A DNA stretch of 64,000 nt, taken from assembly GCF_001724135.1 (NCBI RefSeq), contig NZ_MEDS01000012.1, positions 167,756 through 231,755 on the forward strand. Direction: 5' to 3'. The stretch's first letter is position 1. Each line of letters opens with the position of its first letter. Below the pieces are notes generated by a model. It did no database searches and was not told the DNA's origin. It worked only from the letters and a program-made list of their open reading frames with translations. A program made the translations under genes and the position numbers. The DNA comes from Comamonas sp. SCN 65-56 (lineage in GTDB: Bacteria; Pseudomonadota; Gammaproteobacteria; Burkholderiales; Burkholderiaceae_C). Positions 8,217-17,134 of the stretch are shown piece by piece.

Positions 8217-9353
8217 ATGTCCGACTCTTCCCGCAGCGCCCTGATCGACGGCGCAAAGGCCCTCGCGTGCAGCGCCATCATCTGGCACCACCTGGCTTTC
8301 TACGGGCCGCTGTCCGACACCTTGCACGCCGCGGCGCCCGCTGTCTCGGACTGGCTGGTGCAGTACGCGCGCATGGCCGTACAGGTATTTTTGGTGTTGG
8401 GCGGCTATCTTGCGGCAGCCAGTCTGGCACCGCACGGCAACGCTCGCCAGCGGCGCCCCTGGGAGCGCATCGCTGGGCGCTTTGAGCGGCTGGTAGTACC
8501 GTATGCAGCGGCACTGGTCGTTGTCGTCATGGTCGATGTGCTGGTGCGCCCCTGGCTTGACGATTCAGGCATGGTCAGCGCCGACCCGGGTCTGTGGCAG
8601 CTCATCGCCCACGCCCTGTTGTTGCAGGGGGTGCTGGGACAGGATTCGCTGTCGGCCGGGGTCTGGTATGTCGCGATTGATTTTCAGCTCTTCGCCTTCT
8701 CGACCTTGGCGCTGGTGGGGACACACTGGCTTGCGCTCTGGGCGCGTGGGCGCATGGGTTGGCATGGGCACGGACCGCTGACCTTGGCACAGTGGTTGAC
8801 GCTGGCGCTGGCGGCGCTCTCGCTGCTGGGCTTCAACCGTGACAGTGCGTGGGATGCCTGGGCGGTGTACTTTTTCGGTGCCTACGGCATGGGTATGCTG
8901 GCCTGTTGGGGCGCGCACGCGAGCTCGACGCGCCGTGCGTGGCTCTGGGTGGGTTTGATTGCGATGCTCACGGTGCTGGCATTGGCGCTGGATTGGCGCG
9001 ATCGCATCCTGCTGGCCGGGCTGACGGCAATGCTGCTGGTACTGGCGCTGCGCGTACCGCAGGCGACGCGGTGGTGCGATTGGGCGCCGCTGCGGTTGCT
9101 GGGCCGGATTTCGTATTCCGTCTTTCTGGTGCACTTCGCCGTGTGCCTGCTGGTCAATGCGCTGGTGGTCAGCCTCTGGCCTGATTCGGTGCCGATGGCG
9201 ATCGCCGGGATGGCGCTGGCCTATGGTCTGTCGATCACCGCTGGCGGGTTGCTGTATGTCTTGGTGGAGCACCAGCGGCCTACCTGGCGCTCGTCGCTGC
9301 GCTGGCAGGCCGGGCTGGTGGGTGCAGGGCTTGTTACAGCGTTGCTGGCCTGA
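8217..9353 (+). CDS. Membrane acyltransferase, acyltransferase-3 family
   Basis: This is a 378-residue polytopic membrane protein with about ten hydrophobic segments, typical of the acyltransferase-3 (OafA/OatA-like) family. The N-terminal part carries the conserved IIWHHLAF motif (the family's catalytic His) and the FLVLGGYLAA segment. The end carries RISYSVFLVHF, another family signature. These proteins move acetyl or other acyl groups onto surface or periplasmic glycans; the acceptor is not known. The start at 8217 gives a natural N-terminus just before the first membrane segment; an in-frame ATG 33 bases upstream is possible. Confidence 0.85.
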   Translation: MSDSSRSALIDGAKALACSAIIWHHLAFYGPLSDTLHAAAPAVSDWLVQYARMAVQVFLVLGGYLAAASLAPHGNARQRRPWERIAGRFERLVVPYAAALVVVVMVDVLVRPWLDDSGMVSADPGLWQLIAHALLLQGVLGQDSLSAGVWYVAIDFQLFAFSTLALVGTHWLALWARGRMGWHGHGPLTLAQWLTLALAALSLLGFNRDSAWDAWAVYFFGAYGMGMLACWGAHASSTRRAWLWVGLIAMLTVLALALDWRDRILLAGLTAMLLVLALRVPQATRWCDWAPLRLLGRISYSVFLVHFAVCLLVNALVVSLWPDSVPMAIAGMALAYGLSITAGGLLYVLVEHQRPTWRSSLRWQAGLVGAGLVTALLA

Positions 9354-9405
9354 AACGTGGGCCAGAGGCTGATCCCAAATCCGGATTCAGGCCGATCGGG
9401 ACGTG

Positions 9406-9813
9406 TCAGCGGTGCAACTCGCCGGCGCTCTCGGGTTGCCAGGTGATTGCCTCCACATGCACTGTCACCTGTCCGGTGGGACTAGGCATTTGCAGCTCGT
9501 CGCCCACGCGCAGGCCGAGCAGGGCGATGCCCACGGGCGCAAAGATGGAAACTTTTTCACTCGAACCGTCCATGTCCCTGGGATAGACCAGCTGCAGCGT
9601 GCTGGTCTTGCCCGATTCCTTGAGCGTGAAGCGCACGGTGGAATTCATCGTTACCACGTCGGCCGGCATGTCCTTGGGCTCGAGCACGTCGGCGCGGTCG
9701 AGTTCAGCTTCCAGCGCCTCGCGGCCCGGAAATGCGTTGCCATCCTTTTCCAGCAAGGCCTGCAGCCGTTCGTAATCGAGGGAAGACAGAGTGATCTGTG
9801 GTTTGCGTGCCAT
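9406..9813 (-). CDS. rnk: Regulator of nucleoside diphosphate kinase (Rnk/GreA-like)
   Basis: This 135-residue protein matches the length of Rnk. The N-terminal coiled-coil stub (ITLSSLDYERLQALLEK) is short, and the C-terminal half is the GreA/FKBP-like domain with DVVTMNSTVRF and the SIFAPVGIALLGLRVGDEL segment. Rnk binds RNA polymerase near the secondary channel and was named for effects on nucleoside diphosphate kinase levels. It is a single leftward gene, convergent with the acyltransferase. Confidence 0.88.
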   Translation of the reverse strand: MARKPQITLSSLDYERLQALLEKDGNAFPGREALEAELDRADVLEPKDMPADVVTMNSTVRFTLKESGKTSTLQLVYPRDMDGSSEKVSIFAPVGIALLGLRVGDELQMPSPTGQVTVHVEAITWQPESAGELHR

Positions 9814-9866
9814 GGTCGGCTCCTATCCAAAAAATATGTTGACGCATGCAGTGCGCGCAAACGGAC

Positions 9867-9895
9867 AAAAGCCCGGACAACAGGGTTGACCGGGC
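9867..9895 (-). terminator. Intrinsic terminator downstream of fghA
   Basis: GCCCGG and CCGGGC at the ends, with CAAC and GTTG inside, form a stem with one A-A mismatch and a 3-base loop (9871-9895). On the leftward transcript it is followed by a U-run, seen as AAAA at 9867-9870. It lies between fghA and rnk and should isolate the two. Confidence 0.65.
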
Positions 9896-9983
9896 CGGTG
9901 CTGCGTGCGCCGCCGGGGCCAGCGCAGAAGCTCCGATTGTCTATGAAAACACGTGCGTTGCCAAGCGTTGGCTCGCGCAGTGA

Positions 9984-10850
9984 TCAGTCCAGGCCCAACG
10001 CGCGTGCATGGTGGCGCAGATGGTCCTCGATGAAGGTCTGGATAAAGTAGTAGCCGTGGTCGTAGCCGGGCTGGCGCCGCAGCGTGAGTGCTTGGCCGAC
10101 TTGCTGGCAGGCCGCTTCGAAGGCCTCGGGGAGCAGTTGTTTTTCCATCAGAAATTTGTCTGCCATGCCCTGGTCGATCAGGATGCCGCCCGGGTAGGGG
10201 GGTGCGCTTTGCCTTTGCATCAAGAGCGTCGCATCGTGCTGTGCCCAGCGCACGGCGTCGTCGCCCAGGTAGCCCTTGAACGCCTTTTGCCCCCAGGCAC
10301 ATTGCGTCGGGTGGCTGATCGGCGCGAAGGCCGAGAGGCTTTTGAATTTCCCGGGGTGGCGCAGCGCCAGTGTGAGCGCGCCATGCCCGCCCATGCTGTG
10401 GCCGAAAATGCCCAGGCGCTGCGTATCGATGGGCAGCGACACGCTGATGAGCGGCAGCAACTCCGCCAACAGATAGCTTTCCATGCGCCAGTGACGCTCC
10501 CAGGGGGGTTGGGTGGCATCGAGATAAAAGCCCGCGGCCACGCCAAAGTCCCACGATGCCGATTCACCCTCGACATTGGCGCCGCGCGGGCTGGTGTCGG
10601 GGGCGATCAGGGCCAGACCCAGTTGCGCCGCCAGACGCTGCGCGCCTGCCTTGATCATGAAGGTCTCTTCGTTGCAGGTCAGCCCGGCAAGATAGAGCAG
10701 TGCCGGCACGCGATGATTTTCCAGCGCCGCCGGTGGCAGGAAGATGGAAAACCGCATCGGCAGTCCGATTTCGCGTGACAGGTGCTCGTACGTGCGCTGT
10801 GCGCCGCCGAAACAGGCGTGTACATCTTTCAGGTCGAGTAGGGTGGACAC
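9984..10850 (-). CDS. fghA: S-formylglutathione hydrolase
   Basis: This 288-residue esterase of the alpha/beta hydrolase fold hydrolyses S-formylglutathione to formate and glutathione, the last step of glutathione-dependent formaldehyde detoxification. The nucleophile elbow is GHSMGGHGAL near residue 145, and the N-terminal CFGGAQRTYEHLS segment is diagnostic of the family. A GTG start is chosen: GGAG lies six bases upstream and the product then begins STLLDLKDV like homologues, whereas upstream ATGs would read through a repeat. The usual partner, a class III alcohol dehydrogenase gene, is not adjacent. Confidence 0.92.
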   Translation of the reverse strand: MSTLLDLKDVHACFGGAQRTYEHLSREIGLPMRFSIFLPPAALENHRVPALLYLAGLTCNEETFMIKAGAQRLAAQLGLALIAPDTSPRGANVEGESASWDFGVAAGFYLDATQPPWERHWRMESYLLAELLPLISVSLPIDTQRLGIFGHSMGGHGALTLALRHPGKFKSLSAFAPISHPTQCAWGQKAFKGYLGDDAVRWAQHDATLLMQRQSAPPYPGGILIDQGMADKFLMEKQLLPEAFEAACQQVGQALTLRRQPGYDHGYYFIQTFIEDHLRHHARALGLD

Positions 10851-10860
10851 AGGATTCTCC

Positions 10861-10913
10861 GTTATTGATAGCATTCCGCGCTTGTCTCTCATGCGCTACG
10901 GTCCATTATGACG
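10861..10913 (+). repeat. Dispersed palindromic repeat, copy J
   Basis: This copy lies just upstream of fghA and reads TTGATAGCATTCCGCGCTTG, then ATGCGCTACGG and CATTATGA. It matches the dnaX and serC-upstream copies in the ATAGC, GCGCTT and GCGCT blocks with similar spacing. Confidence 0.6.
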
Positions 10914-10932
10914 CCAAGGTGTTGATACCCAG

Positions 10933-10963
10933 AAAAAAGCCCGCAGGCTTGTGGCCTGCGGGC
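10933..10963 (-). terminator. Intrinsic terminator after gltA
   Basis: GCCCGCAGGC (10939-10948) and GCCTGCGGGC (10954-10963) form a perfect 10-bp stem with a 5-base loop. On the leftward strand six U residues follow (AAAAAA at 10933-10938). It marks the end of the sdh-gltA transcript. Confidence 0.92.
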
Positions 10964-11007
10964 CGGGATGCGTGCAAGCGGGTGGCTTGCACGGCAAACG
11001 GGGTGGA

Positions 11008-12318
11008 TCAGCGCTGCGTGGAGACGTTGCGCTCCGGCGCGCCGACGTAGAGCTGGCGCGGGCGGCCGATCTTGTATTCCGGGTCGCCGATCATTTCGTT
11101 GAGCTGCGCGATCCAGCCCACGGTGCGCGCCAGCGTGAAGATGCCGGTGAAGAGCTTGACGGGGATGCCGATCGCGCGCTGCACGATGCCGGAGTAGAAA
11201 TCCACGTTCGGATAGAGCTTGCGCTGCACGAAGTAGTCGTCTTCCAGCGCGATCTTTTCCACCGCCTTGGCCAGGGCAAACAGCGGGTCCTTTTCCAGAC
11301 CCAGCTCGGCCAGCACCTCGTTGCAGGTCTCCTGCATCAGCTTGGCGCGCGGGTCGTAGTTCTTGTAGACGCGGTGGCCAAAGCCCATGAGCTTGACGCC
11401 GCTGTTCTTGTCCTTGACCTGCTCCATGAACTCGCCCACTTTGGCCACGCCGCCGTTGGCCTGCAGGTGTTCCAGCATGTTGAGGCAGGCCTCGTTGGCG
11501 CCGCCGTGGGCCGGGCCCCAGAGGCAGGCGACGCCGGCCGCAATCGCCGCAAATGGATTGGTGCCCGAGCTGCCGCACAGGCGCACGGTGGAGGTGGAGG
11601 CGTTTTGCTCGTGGTCGGCGTGCAGGATGAAGATGCGGTCCAGCGCCTTTTCCAATACCGGATTGACCTTGTAATCCTCGCAGGGCGTGCCGAACATCAT
11701 GCGCAGGAAGTTGCCGGCGTACGACAGGTCGTTCCTCGGGTACATGTAGGGCTGGCCGACGCCGTATTTGTAGGCCATAGCCACCAGCGTCGGCAGCTTG
11801 GAGATCAGGCGGATCGCGGCGATCTCGCGGTGCTCGGGGTTATGGATGTCGGTGCTGTCGTGGTAGAACGCCGACAGCGCCCCGATCAGACCGGTGAGCA
11901 CGGCCATGGGGTGCGCGTCGCGGCGGAAACCGCGCAGGAAGAACTGCATCTGCTCATGCACCATGGTGTGGCTGATCACGAGCTTGTGAAAATCACCACG
12001 CTGGGTTTCGTTGGGCAGATCGCCCTTGAGCAGCAGGTAGCAGGTGTCGAGAAAATCGCACTGCGTGGCCAGTTGCTCGATCGGGTAGCCGCGATAGAGC
12101 AGGCGGCCTTTTTCGCCGTCGATGAAGGTGATCGAGGACTGGCACGACGCGGTGGAGAGGAAGCCCGGGTCGTAGGTGAACATGCCCGTCTGGCCGTAGA
12201 GCTTGCGGATGTCCACGACCTCCGGGCCGATGGTGCCCTGGTAGACCGGGAGATCAACGCTGGGGCTGCCGTTGTTGAACGACAGCGTTGCCTTGTGTTC
12301 TGCCAATTGCATGGTCAT
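11008..12318 (-). CDS. gltA: Citrate synthase
   Basis: The product is a 436-residue type II citrate synthase that condenses acetyl-CoA with oxaloacetate in the cytoplasm. Catalytic regions are visible: [14 protein letters not shown] (first His), [10 protein letters not shown] (second His) and YPNVDFYSG (catalytic Asp). The length agrees with the hexameric, NADH-sensitive Gram-negative class. The start at MTMQLAEHK was chosen because it gives the usual N-terminus and has a purine-rich GGAAA stretch upstream. It is the last gene of the leftward sdhCDAB-sdhE-gltA series. Confidence 0.97.
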   Translation of the reverse strand: MTMQLAEHKATLSFNNGSPSVDLPVYQGTIGPEVVDIRKLYGQTGMFTYDPGFLSTASCQSSITFIDGEKGRLLYRGYPIEQLATQCDFLDTCYLLLKGDLPNETQRGDFHKLVISHTMVHEQMQFFLRGFRRDAHPMAVLTGLIGALSAFYHDSTDIHNPEHREIAAIRLISKLPTLVAMAYKYGVGQPYMYPRNDLSYAGNFLRMMFGTPCEDYKVNPVLEKALDRIFILHADHEQNASTSTVRLCGSSGTNPFAAIAAGVACLWGPAHGGANEACLNMLEHLQANGGVAKVGEFMEQVKDKNSGVKLMGFGHRVYKNYDPRAKLMQETCNEVLAELGLEKDPLFALAKAVEKIALEDDYFVQRKLYPNVDFYSGIVQRAIGIPVKLFTGIFTLARTVGWIAQLNEMIGDPEYKIGRPRQLYVGAPERNVSTQR

Positions 12319-12361
12319 TTCCGTGTTTCCTTCTTCGTGTGGCAATGGGGTGGGGCCAGCG

Positions 12362-12646
12362 TTACGGGCGGGCCATGGAGGGTTGGCGCAATTGCTCCAG
12401 CACGGACTTGACTTCGGGGGTGTCAAGCCCGTCGCAGGGTTCGGCGCGGCGCAGGAAAAGGTCCAGCAGATCGTTGTCGGGCAAGGCCATCAGGGCCGAG
12501 AGGCCACTGGCCTGGGCGGTGCTGAGCCGCTCGCCGAACGCGGCAAAGAACCGGTCCAGAAACAGATCGTTCTCCACCAGACCGCGGCGACAGCGCCAGC
12601 GCAGTACCGCTGTTTCGCGTTCGCCCAGAAGTGCCGAATCCGACAT
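12362..12646 (-). CDS. sdhE: Succinate dehydrogenase FAD assembly factor SdhE
   Basis: This 94-residue helical protein has the family signature [17 protein letters not shown], which contains the RGxxE motif needed for flavinylation. SdhE binds apo-SdhA and promotes covalent attachment of FAD. It sits six bases after sdhB and before gltA, the common arrangement in betaproteobacteria. Confidence 0.94.
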   Translation of the reverse strand: MSDSALLGERETAVLRWRCRRGLVENDLFLDRFFAAFGERLSTAQASGLSALMALPDNDLLDLFLRRAEPCDGLDTPEVKSVLEQLRQPSMARP

Positions 12647-12652
12647 GTCGAT

Positions 12653-13354
12653 TTACAGCGCGCGGTGCGCCATCAGTTCCTTGATCTTGCCGATAGCGCG
12701 CGTCGGGTTCAGGTGCTTGGGGCAGACATCGACGCAGTTCATGATGCTGTGGCAGCGGAACAGCCGGTAGGGGTCTTCCAGGTTGTCCAAGCGCTCGCCC
12801 GTGGCCTGGTCGCGGCTGTCGGCAAGGAAGCGGTAGGCCTGCAGCAGGCCGGCGGGGCCGACGAACTTGTCAGGGTTCCACCAGAACGAGGGGCAGGCGG
12901 TGGAGCAGCTGGCGCACAGAATGCACTCGTACAGGCCGTTGAGCTCTTCACGCTCTTCCGGCGACTGCAGGCGCTCCTTCTCGGGCGGCGGCTCGTCGTT
13001 GACCAGGTAGGGCTTGATCGAGTGGTATTGCTTGAAGAACTGCGTCATGTCCACGATCAGGTCGCGGATCACGGGCAGGCCGGGCAGGGGCTTGAGAACG
13101 ATGGTCTCGGGCAGCGTGTGCATGTTGGTCAGGCATGCCAGACCATTCTTGCCGTTGATGTTCATCGCGTCCGAGCCGCAGACGCCTTCGCGGCAGGAAC
13201 GGCGGAAGGCGATGGACGGGTCTTCCTTCTTGAGTTTGCCCAGGGCGTCGAGCAGCATGCGCTCGTGTCCGTCGAGCTCGACCTGGTGGGTCTGCATGTA
13301 GGGGCGTTCGTCCTTGTCCGGATCGTAACGATAGATCTTGATGGTGCGCTTCAT
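12653..13354 (-). CDS. sdhB: Succinate dehydrogenase iron-sulfur subunit
   Basis: This 233-residue subunit carries the three Fe-S clusters that relay electrons from SdhA to ubiquinone. The 2Fe-2S ligands are in SCREGVCGSDAMNINGKNGL, the 4Fe-4S ligands in CILCASCSTACPSFWWNPD, and the 3Fe-4S ligands in CHSIMNCVDVCPKHLNP. It acts at the cytoplasmic face of the inner membrane. It is spaced 26 bases from sdhA and six from sdhE. Confidence 0.97.
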   Translation of the reverse strand: MKRTIKIYRYDPDKDERPYMQTHQVELDGHERMLLDALGKLKKEDPSIAFRRSCREGVCGSDAMNINGKNGLACLTNMHTLPETIVLKPLPGLPVIRDLIVDMTQFFKQYHSIKPYLVNDEPPPEKERLQSPEEREELNGLYECILCASCSTACPSFWWNPDKFVGPAGLLQAYRFLADSRDQATGERLDNLEDPYRLFRCHSIMNCVDVCPKHLNPTRAIGKIKELMAHRAL

Positions 13355-13380
13355 GATTCAGAACCTTATCGTTGTGGCGC

Positions 13381-15186
13381 TCAGAAGGTGCGGACCTTCA
13401 GCGGGATGGTGTCTACCGTCAGGGGCTTGAGGTTGACCGGCTTGTAGTCCAGCCGATCGCCTTCGCGGTACCAGAGCGTGTGCTTGAGCCATTCCTTGTC
13501 GTTGCGCCCGAGCGGGAAATCCGGGTGATCGGCGGGGTGTTCGTAGTCGTAGACCACGTGGGCGCCGCGGCACTCCTTGCGCGCCGCCGCCGAGGTGATG
13601 GTGGCACGCGCCACTTCGATCAGGTTCTCGACTTCCAGGGCTTCCATGCGTGCGGTGTTCCACACCATGGACTTGTCCTTGAGCGTCAGGTGGGCGGCTT
13701 CCTCGGCGATCGCGCGGACCTTGCCAACGCCTTCGTCCAGCGTCGCCTGGGTGCGGAACACCCCGGCATGCGTCTGCATGGTGCTGCGCAGCTTGTTGGC
13801 CACGTCCTGTGAGTAGGCGCCGTCCTTGGCGTCCTGCAGGTGGTTCAGGCGGCCCAGCGAGTAATCGGAGGCATCGGCCGGCGTGGCATGGTGCTCGCCA
13901 AAGCCGCGCACGAACTCGGTGATGTGCCTGCCGGCCGATTTGCCGAACACCAGCAGATCGAGCAGGGAGTTGGTGCCCAGGCGGTTGGCGCCGTGCACCG
14001 ATACGCAGGAGCACTCGCCCACCGCGTACAGGCCGTTGACCGGGGTGTTCTGGCTGCCGTCCCAGACCACGACCTGGCCATGCAGGTTGGTCGGGATGCC
14101 GCCCATCATGTAGTGGATGGTCGGGATGACGCCGATCGGCTCCTTGGTGATGTCGACGTTGGCGAAGTTGTGGCCGATTTCCTCGACCGAGGGCAGGCGC
14201 TTGTGGATGGTCTCGGCGCCCAGGTGGTCGAGCTTGAGCAGGATGTGGTCCTTGTTGGGGCCACAGCCGCGGCCTTCCTTGATCTCCTGATCCATCGAGC
14301 GCGAGACGAAGTCGCGTGGTGCCAGATCCTTGAGCGTCGGTGCATAGCGCTCCATGAAGCGCTCACCTTCGCTATTCAAAAGGATAGCACCTTCCCCGCG
14401 GCAGCCTTCCGTCAGCAGCACACCGGCGCCGAAAACGCCGGTGGGGTGGAATTGCCAGAATTCCATGTCCTGCAGCGGAATGCCGGCACGCGAGGCCATG
14501 CCGAGGCCGTCGCCGGTATTGATGTAAGCGTTGGTCGATGCCGCAAAGATGCGCCCCGCGCCGCCGGTGGCCAGCAGCACCGCCTTGGCATGCAGTTCGT
14601 AGAAATCACCGGTTTCCAGTTCGATGGCGGTCACGCCGACCACGTCGCCCTGGGTGTTGCGGATCAGGTCCAGCGCCATCCATTCGACGAAGAAATTGGT
14701 CTTGGTCTTGACGTTTTGCTGGTACAGCGTGTGCAGCATCGCGTGGCCGGTGCGGTCGGCCGCGGCGCAGGCGCGCTGCACCGGCTTTTCGCCGTAGTTG
14801 GAGGTGTGGCCACCGAAGGGGCGCTGGTAGATCGTGCCGTCCGGGTTGCGGTCAAACGGCATGCCGAAGTGTTCGAGCTCGATCACCACATTCGGCGCTT
14901 CGCGGCACATGAACTCGATGGCGTCCTGGTCACCCAGCCAATCGCCGCCCTTGACGGTGTCGTAGAAGTGAAAGTGCCAATTGTCCTCGCTCATGTTGCC
15001 CAGTGACGCGGAGACGCCGCCCTGCGCCGCCACGGTGTGCGAGCGGGTCGGAAAAACCTTGGACAGGCAGGCCACGGAGAGGCCGACGCGCGACAGTTCC
15101 AGCGCGGCGCGCAGGCCCGCGCCACCCGCGCCGACGATGACCACGTCGAACTTGCGCTTGGTGATATTGGCTTTGGTATAGCTCAT
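13381..15186 (-). CDS. sdhA: Succinate dehydrogenase flavoprotein subunit
   Basis: This 601-residue catalytic subunit oxidises succinate to fumarate. The FAD-binding motif [16 protein letters not shown] is near residue 15, the covalently flavinylated His is in [13 protein letters not shown] near residue 45, and substrate-binding residues lie in the HPTGVFG and [12 protein letters not shown] segments. The start at [13 protein letters not shown] is the usual one. It is followed by sdhB and preceded by the two membrane-anchor genes. Confidence 0.98.
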   Translation of the reverse strand: MSYTKANITKRKFDVVIVGAGGAGLRAALELSRVGLSVACLSKVFPTRSHTVAAQGGVSASLGNMSEDNWHFHFYDTVKGGDWLGDQDAIEFMCREAPNVVIELEHFGMPFDRNPDGTIYQRPFGGHTSNYGEKPVQRACAAADRTGHAMLHTLYQQNVKTKTNFFVEWMALDLIRNTQGDVVGVTAIELETGDFYELHAKAVLLATGGAGRIFAASTNAYINTGDGLGMASRAGIPLQDMEFWQFHPTGVFGAGVLLTEGCRGEGAILLNSEGERFMERYAPTLKDLAPRDFVSRSMDQEIKEGRGCGPNKDHILLKLDHLGAETIHKRLPSVEEIGHNFANVDITKEPIGVIPTIHYMMGGIPTNLHGQVVVWDGSQNTPVNGLYAVGECSCVSVHGANRLGTNSLLDLLVFGKSAGRHITEFVRGFGEHHATPADASDYSLGRLNHLQDAKDGAYSQDVANKLRSTMQTHAGVFRTQATLDEGVGKVRAIAEEAAHLTLKDKSMVWNTARMEALEVENLIEVARATITSAAARKECRGAHVVYDYEHPADHPDFPLGRNDKEWLKHTLWYREGDRLDYKPVNLKPLTVDTIPLKVRTF

Positions 15187-15208
15187 TGTTTTCTCTCGCT
15201 CGCGTGAT

Positions 15209-15574
15209 TTACAGACGCCACAGCACCTGGACACCCCAGCCGGCGCAGGCCACCAGCCAGAAAATCGTCACCAGATAGAACACCAGGCGCAGACCGTCGG
15301 GCTTGACGTAGTCCATCCAGACATTGCGCACGCCGACCCAGGCATGCCAGATCAGCGCCACCAGCGTGGCGAAGGTGATGCTTTTCATCCACTGGCTGGC
15401 GAAGATGCCGGCCCAGGTCTCGTAGCCGATCGGCCCCTTGACCAGGGTTACTTGCACCAGCAGGGCGATGGTGAAGAGCGCCATGACGATGGCGGTGAGG
15501 CGTTGCACCAGCCAGTCGCGCAGGCCGTAGTGCGCGCCGACGGACAGTCGTTTGGATCCATAGGTAATGGCCAT
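15209..15574 (-). CDS. sdhD: Succinate dehydrogenase membrane anchor subunit SdhD
   Basis: The 121-residue protein has three membrane segments (about residues 25-45, 58-80 and 92-115). The N-terminal sequence [22 protein letters not shown] and the central [18 protein letters not shown] are typical of SdhD; the His in the latter is the expected haem b ligand. With SdhC it anchors the enzyme and forms the quinone site. Confidence 0.93.
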   Translation of the reverse strand: MAITYGSKRLSVGAHYGLRDWLVQRLTAIVMALFTIALLVQVTLVKGPIGYETWAGIFASQWMKSITFATLVALIWHAWVGVRNVWMDYVKPDGLRLVFYLVTIFWLVACAGWGVQVLWRL

Positions 15575-15605
15575 GAATTTCTCCTTGATTCAGAAAGGGC
15601 GCGGA

Positions 15606-16037
15606 TCAGTACAGGCCGAAGAGCTTGGCGCCGAGGATGGCGGTGAGGCCGAACGCTAGAATAATGGTGATCGCCGCGGTGTGCCGCCCGCGTGTCTTGG
15701 TGGTCTGGTGGCTGATGTCAAAGTACACGTGGCGGATGCCGGCGATGAAGTGGTGCAGGTAGGCCCAGATGAGGCCCAGCGTCACCAGCTTGATGAACCA
15801 GCCCGGCAGAAAGCCTGCGCCCTCCGAAAAAATCGAGGTGAAGCGCGCAAACGAAATTTCGGATGTCACCGAGGTGTCGAACATCCAGACGATGAAGGGC
15901 AGCAGGATGAAGATCAGCAGGCCGCTGATGCGGTGCATGCCCGAGACCAGGGCGGCCAGCGGCCAGCGGTAGCTGGGCAGATCGGCGAACGCATTGATGT
16001 TGCGAAACTCCGGGCGTTTCTTGGTGGTTTCTGACAT
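15606..16037 (-). CDS. sdhC: Succinate dehydrogenase cytochrome b556 subunit SdhC
   Basis: This 143-residue protein has three membrane segments. SGMHRISGLLIF near residue 33 contains the Ser and Arg of the quinone site, and YLHHFIAGIRHVYFD contains the haem-ligand His. It is the first gene of the leftward sdh operon. The 129-bp gap to the upstream GntR gene is AT-rich in part and probably holds the sdh promoter (a TAAAAT-like box is present), but no convincing -35 was found. Confidence 0.94.
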   Translation of the reverse strand: MSETTKKRPEFRNINAFADLPSYRWPLAALVSGMHRISGLLIFILLPFIVWMFDTSVTSEISFARFTSIFSEGAGFLPGWFIKLVTLGLIWAYLHHFIAGIRHVYFDISHQTTKTRGRHTAAITIILAFGLTAILGAKLFGLY

Positions 16038-16166
16038 GGGTGGGCTTTCGGGAGAATGTTCTATCGGCGTCGACGCGTGGCATCGGCACGGCAAATTTTA
16101 TTGCACTGCAAAAATGACGTTACGGTTGCGCATGGAATTATTTTTCATCAGCTGGTGTGGCGCCCA

Positions 16167-16922
16167 TCAGTTGAGCGTGCTGTGGTAGTGGTGGGTGTCC
16201 GTGCGGTACAGGCCGCGGCGCAACTCCATCGGCACGTCGTTGTAGGTATAGGCGATGCGCTCAACGCTCAGCAACGGTGTGGCGCCGTCGACTTCCAGCA
16301 ATTGGGCCTGCTCCGGCGTGGGCGTGACCGCGCGCAGGCTCTCGTCGGCGCGCACCATGCGCACGCCGAAATCCGCTTCGAACATGGCATAGGTCGGCCC
16401 GGGATAGTCGGCCATGCGCTCGGCGGTCAGGCCCTTGAAAGCCTGGCCGGGCAGCCAGATGTCTTCCAGTATCGCGGCGACCCCGGCAAATGAGAGCACG
16501 CGTCGCACGTGCATGACCGCATCGCCGGCGCGCAGCGCCAGCGCGCGCGTCACGTCGCTGCCGGCGCGCACGCGCTTGCACTCGACGATGCGCCGGTGCG
16601 CCGGCCCTTCTTCGCGTTCATCCCCGCGGTCAGGACGCAAGCGCAGGAATCGGTATTGCACCTGACGCTCCGAATGGGTGGCGACAAAGGTGCCCTTGCC
16701 CTGGCGGCGCACCAGCAGGTTGTCGCCCGACAGCTCGTCGATCGCCTTGCGCACCGTGCCCTGGCTGACGCGAAAGCGGGCGGCCAGTTCCATTTCGCTG
16801 GGTATGGGCTCGCCGGGTTTCCATTCGCCGGACTGCAGGCCTTGCAGGATCAGACCTTTGATCTGCAGATACAGCGGGCTGAAGGCGGGTGATTCCAGGG
16901 CGAGTGTGGGGCTTTGGGACAT
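16167..16922 (-). CDS. GntR-family transcriptional regulator (HutC/UTRA type)
   Basis: This 251-residue regulator has an N-terminal winged helix (SPLYLQIKGLILQGLQ, PSEMELAARFRVSQGTVRKA, LVRRQGKGTFVATH) and a C-terminal UTRA effector domain ending in ELRRGLYRTDTHHY. It lies between the sdh operon and mdh and is transcribed away from mdh. A perfect 18-bp palindrome overlaps its own predicted promoter, so autorepression together with control of mdh is a reasonable inference; control of sdh is possible but not shown. The effector is unknown and may be a TCA intermediate. An in-frame ATG 18 bases upstream is an alternative start. Confidence 0.88.
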   Translation of the reverse strand: MSQSPTLALESPAFSPLYLQIKGLILQGLQSGEWKPGEPIPSEMELAARFRVSQGTVRKAIDELSGDNLLVRRQGKGTFVATHSERQVQYRFLRLRPDRGDEREEGPAHRRIVECKRVRAGSDVTRALALRAGDAVMHVRRVLSFAGVAAILEDIWLPGQAFKGLTAERMADYPGPTYAMFEADFGVRMVRADESLRAVTPTPEQAQLLEVDGATPLLSVERIAYTYNDVPMELRRGLYRTDTHHYHSTLN

Positions 16923-16982
16923 GGCAAGGCGTGCCTGCACGAAGGTTTCGAACGCTGCGTCGCAGACCAGTAGCTGAGCGCA

Positions 16983-17010
16983 ATGATATCTTATATAAGA
17001 TATAAGACAA
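16983..17010 (-). promoter_or_regulatory. Predicted promoter of the GntR gene
   Basis: Read leftward, TTGTCT (-35, at 17005-17010) and TATCAT (-10, at 16983-16988) are separated by 16 bp. The spacer is almost entirely the palindrome 16986-17003, which is a classical position for autorepression. Confidence 0.5.
16986..17003. promoter_or_regulatory. 18-bp perfect palindrome, likely GntR operator
   Basis: ATATCTTATATAAGATAT is identical to its reverse complement. It lies between the divergent gntR and mdh genes, inside the predicted gntR promoter and just upstream of the predicted mdh promoter. An extra partial half-site (ATAAGA) follows directly. Confidence 0.75.
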
Positions 17011-17011
17011 A

Positions 17012-17039
17012 TTGGCGCGTGGCGTCAAATCGCTATAAA
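17012..17039 (+). promoter_or_regulatory. Predicted promoter of mdh
   Basis: TTGGCG (17012-17017) and TATAAA (17034-17039) are separated by 16 bp, about 95 bp upstream of the mdh start and adjacent to the palindrome at 16986-17003. Confidence 0.5.
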
Positions 17040-17134
17040 ATCGTCGGCTGCATGTTCCCGCGCGGCGCGCCGTTTCTGGCGCTGTTGCCAGCGCCCGGGC
17101 AGCCACCATTCATCGTTCCGACTGGAGTACCACC

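Noticed and set aside
14365..14400. Possible repeat copy inside sdhA
   Set aside because: A short AT-rich stretch resembles part of the repeat, but the encoded residues are normally conserved in SdhA and the block order of the repeat is missing.
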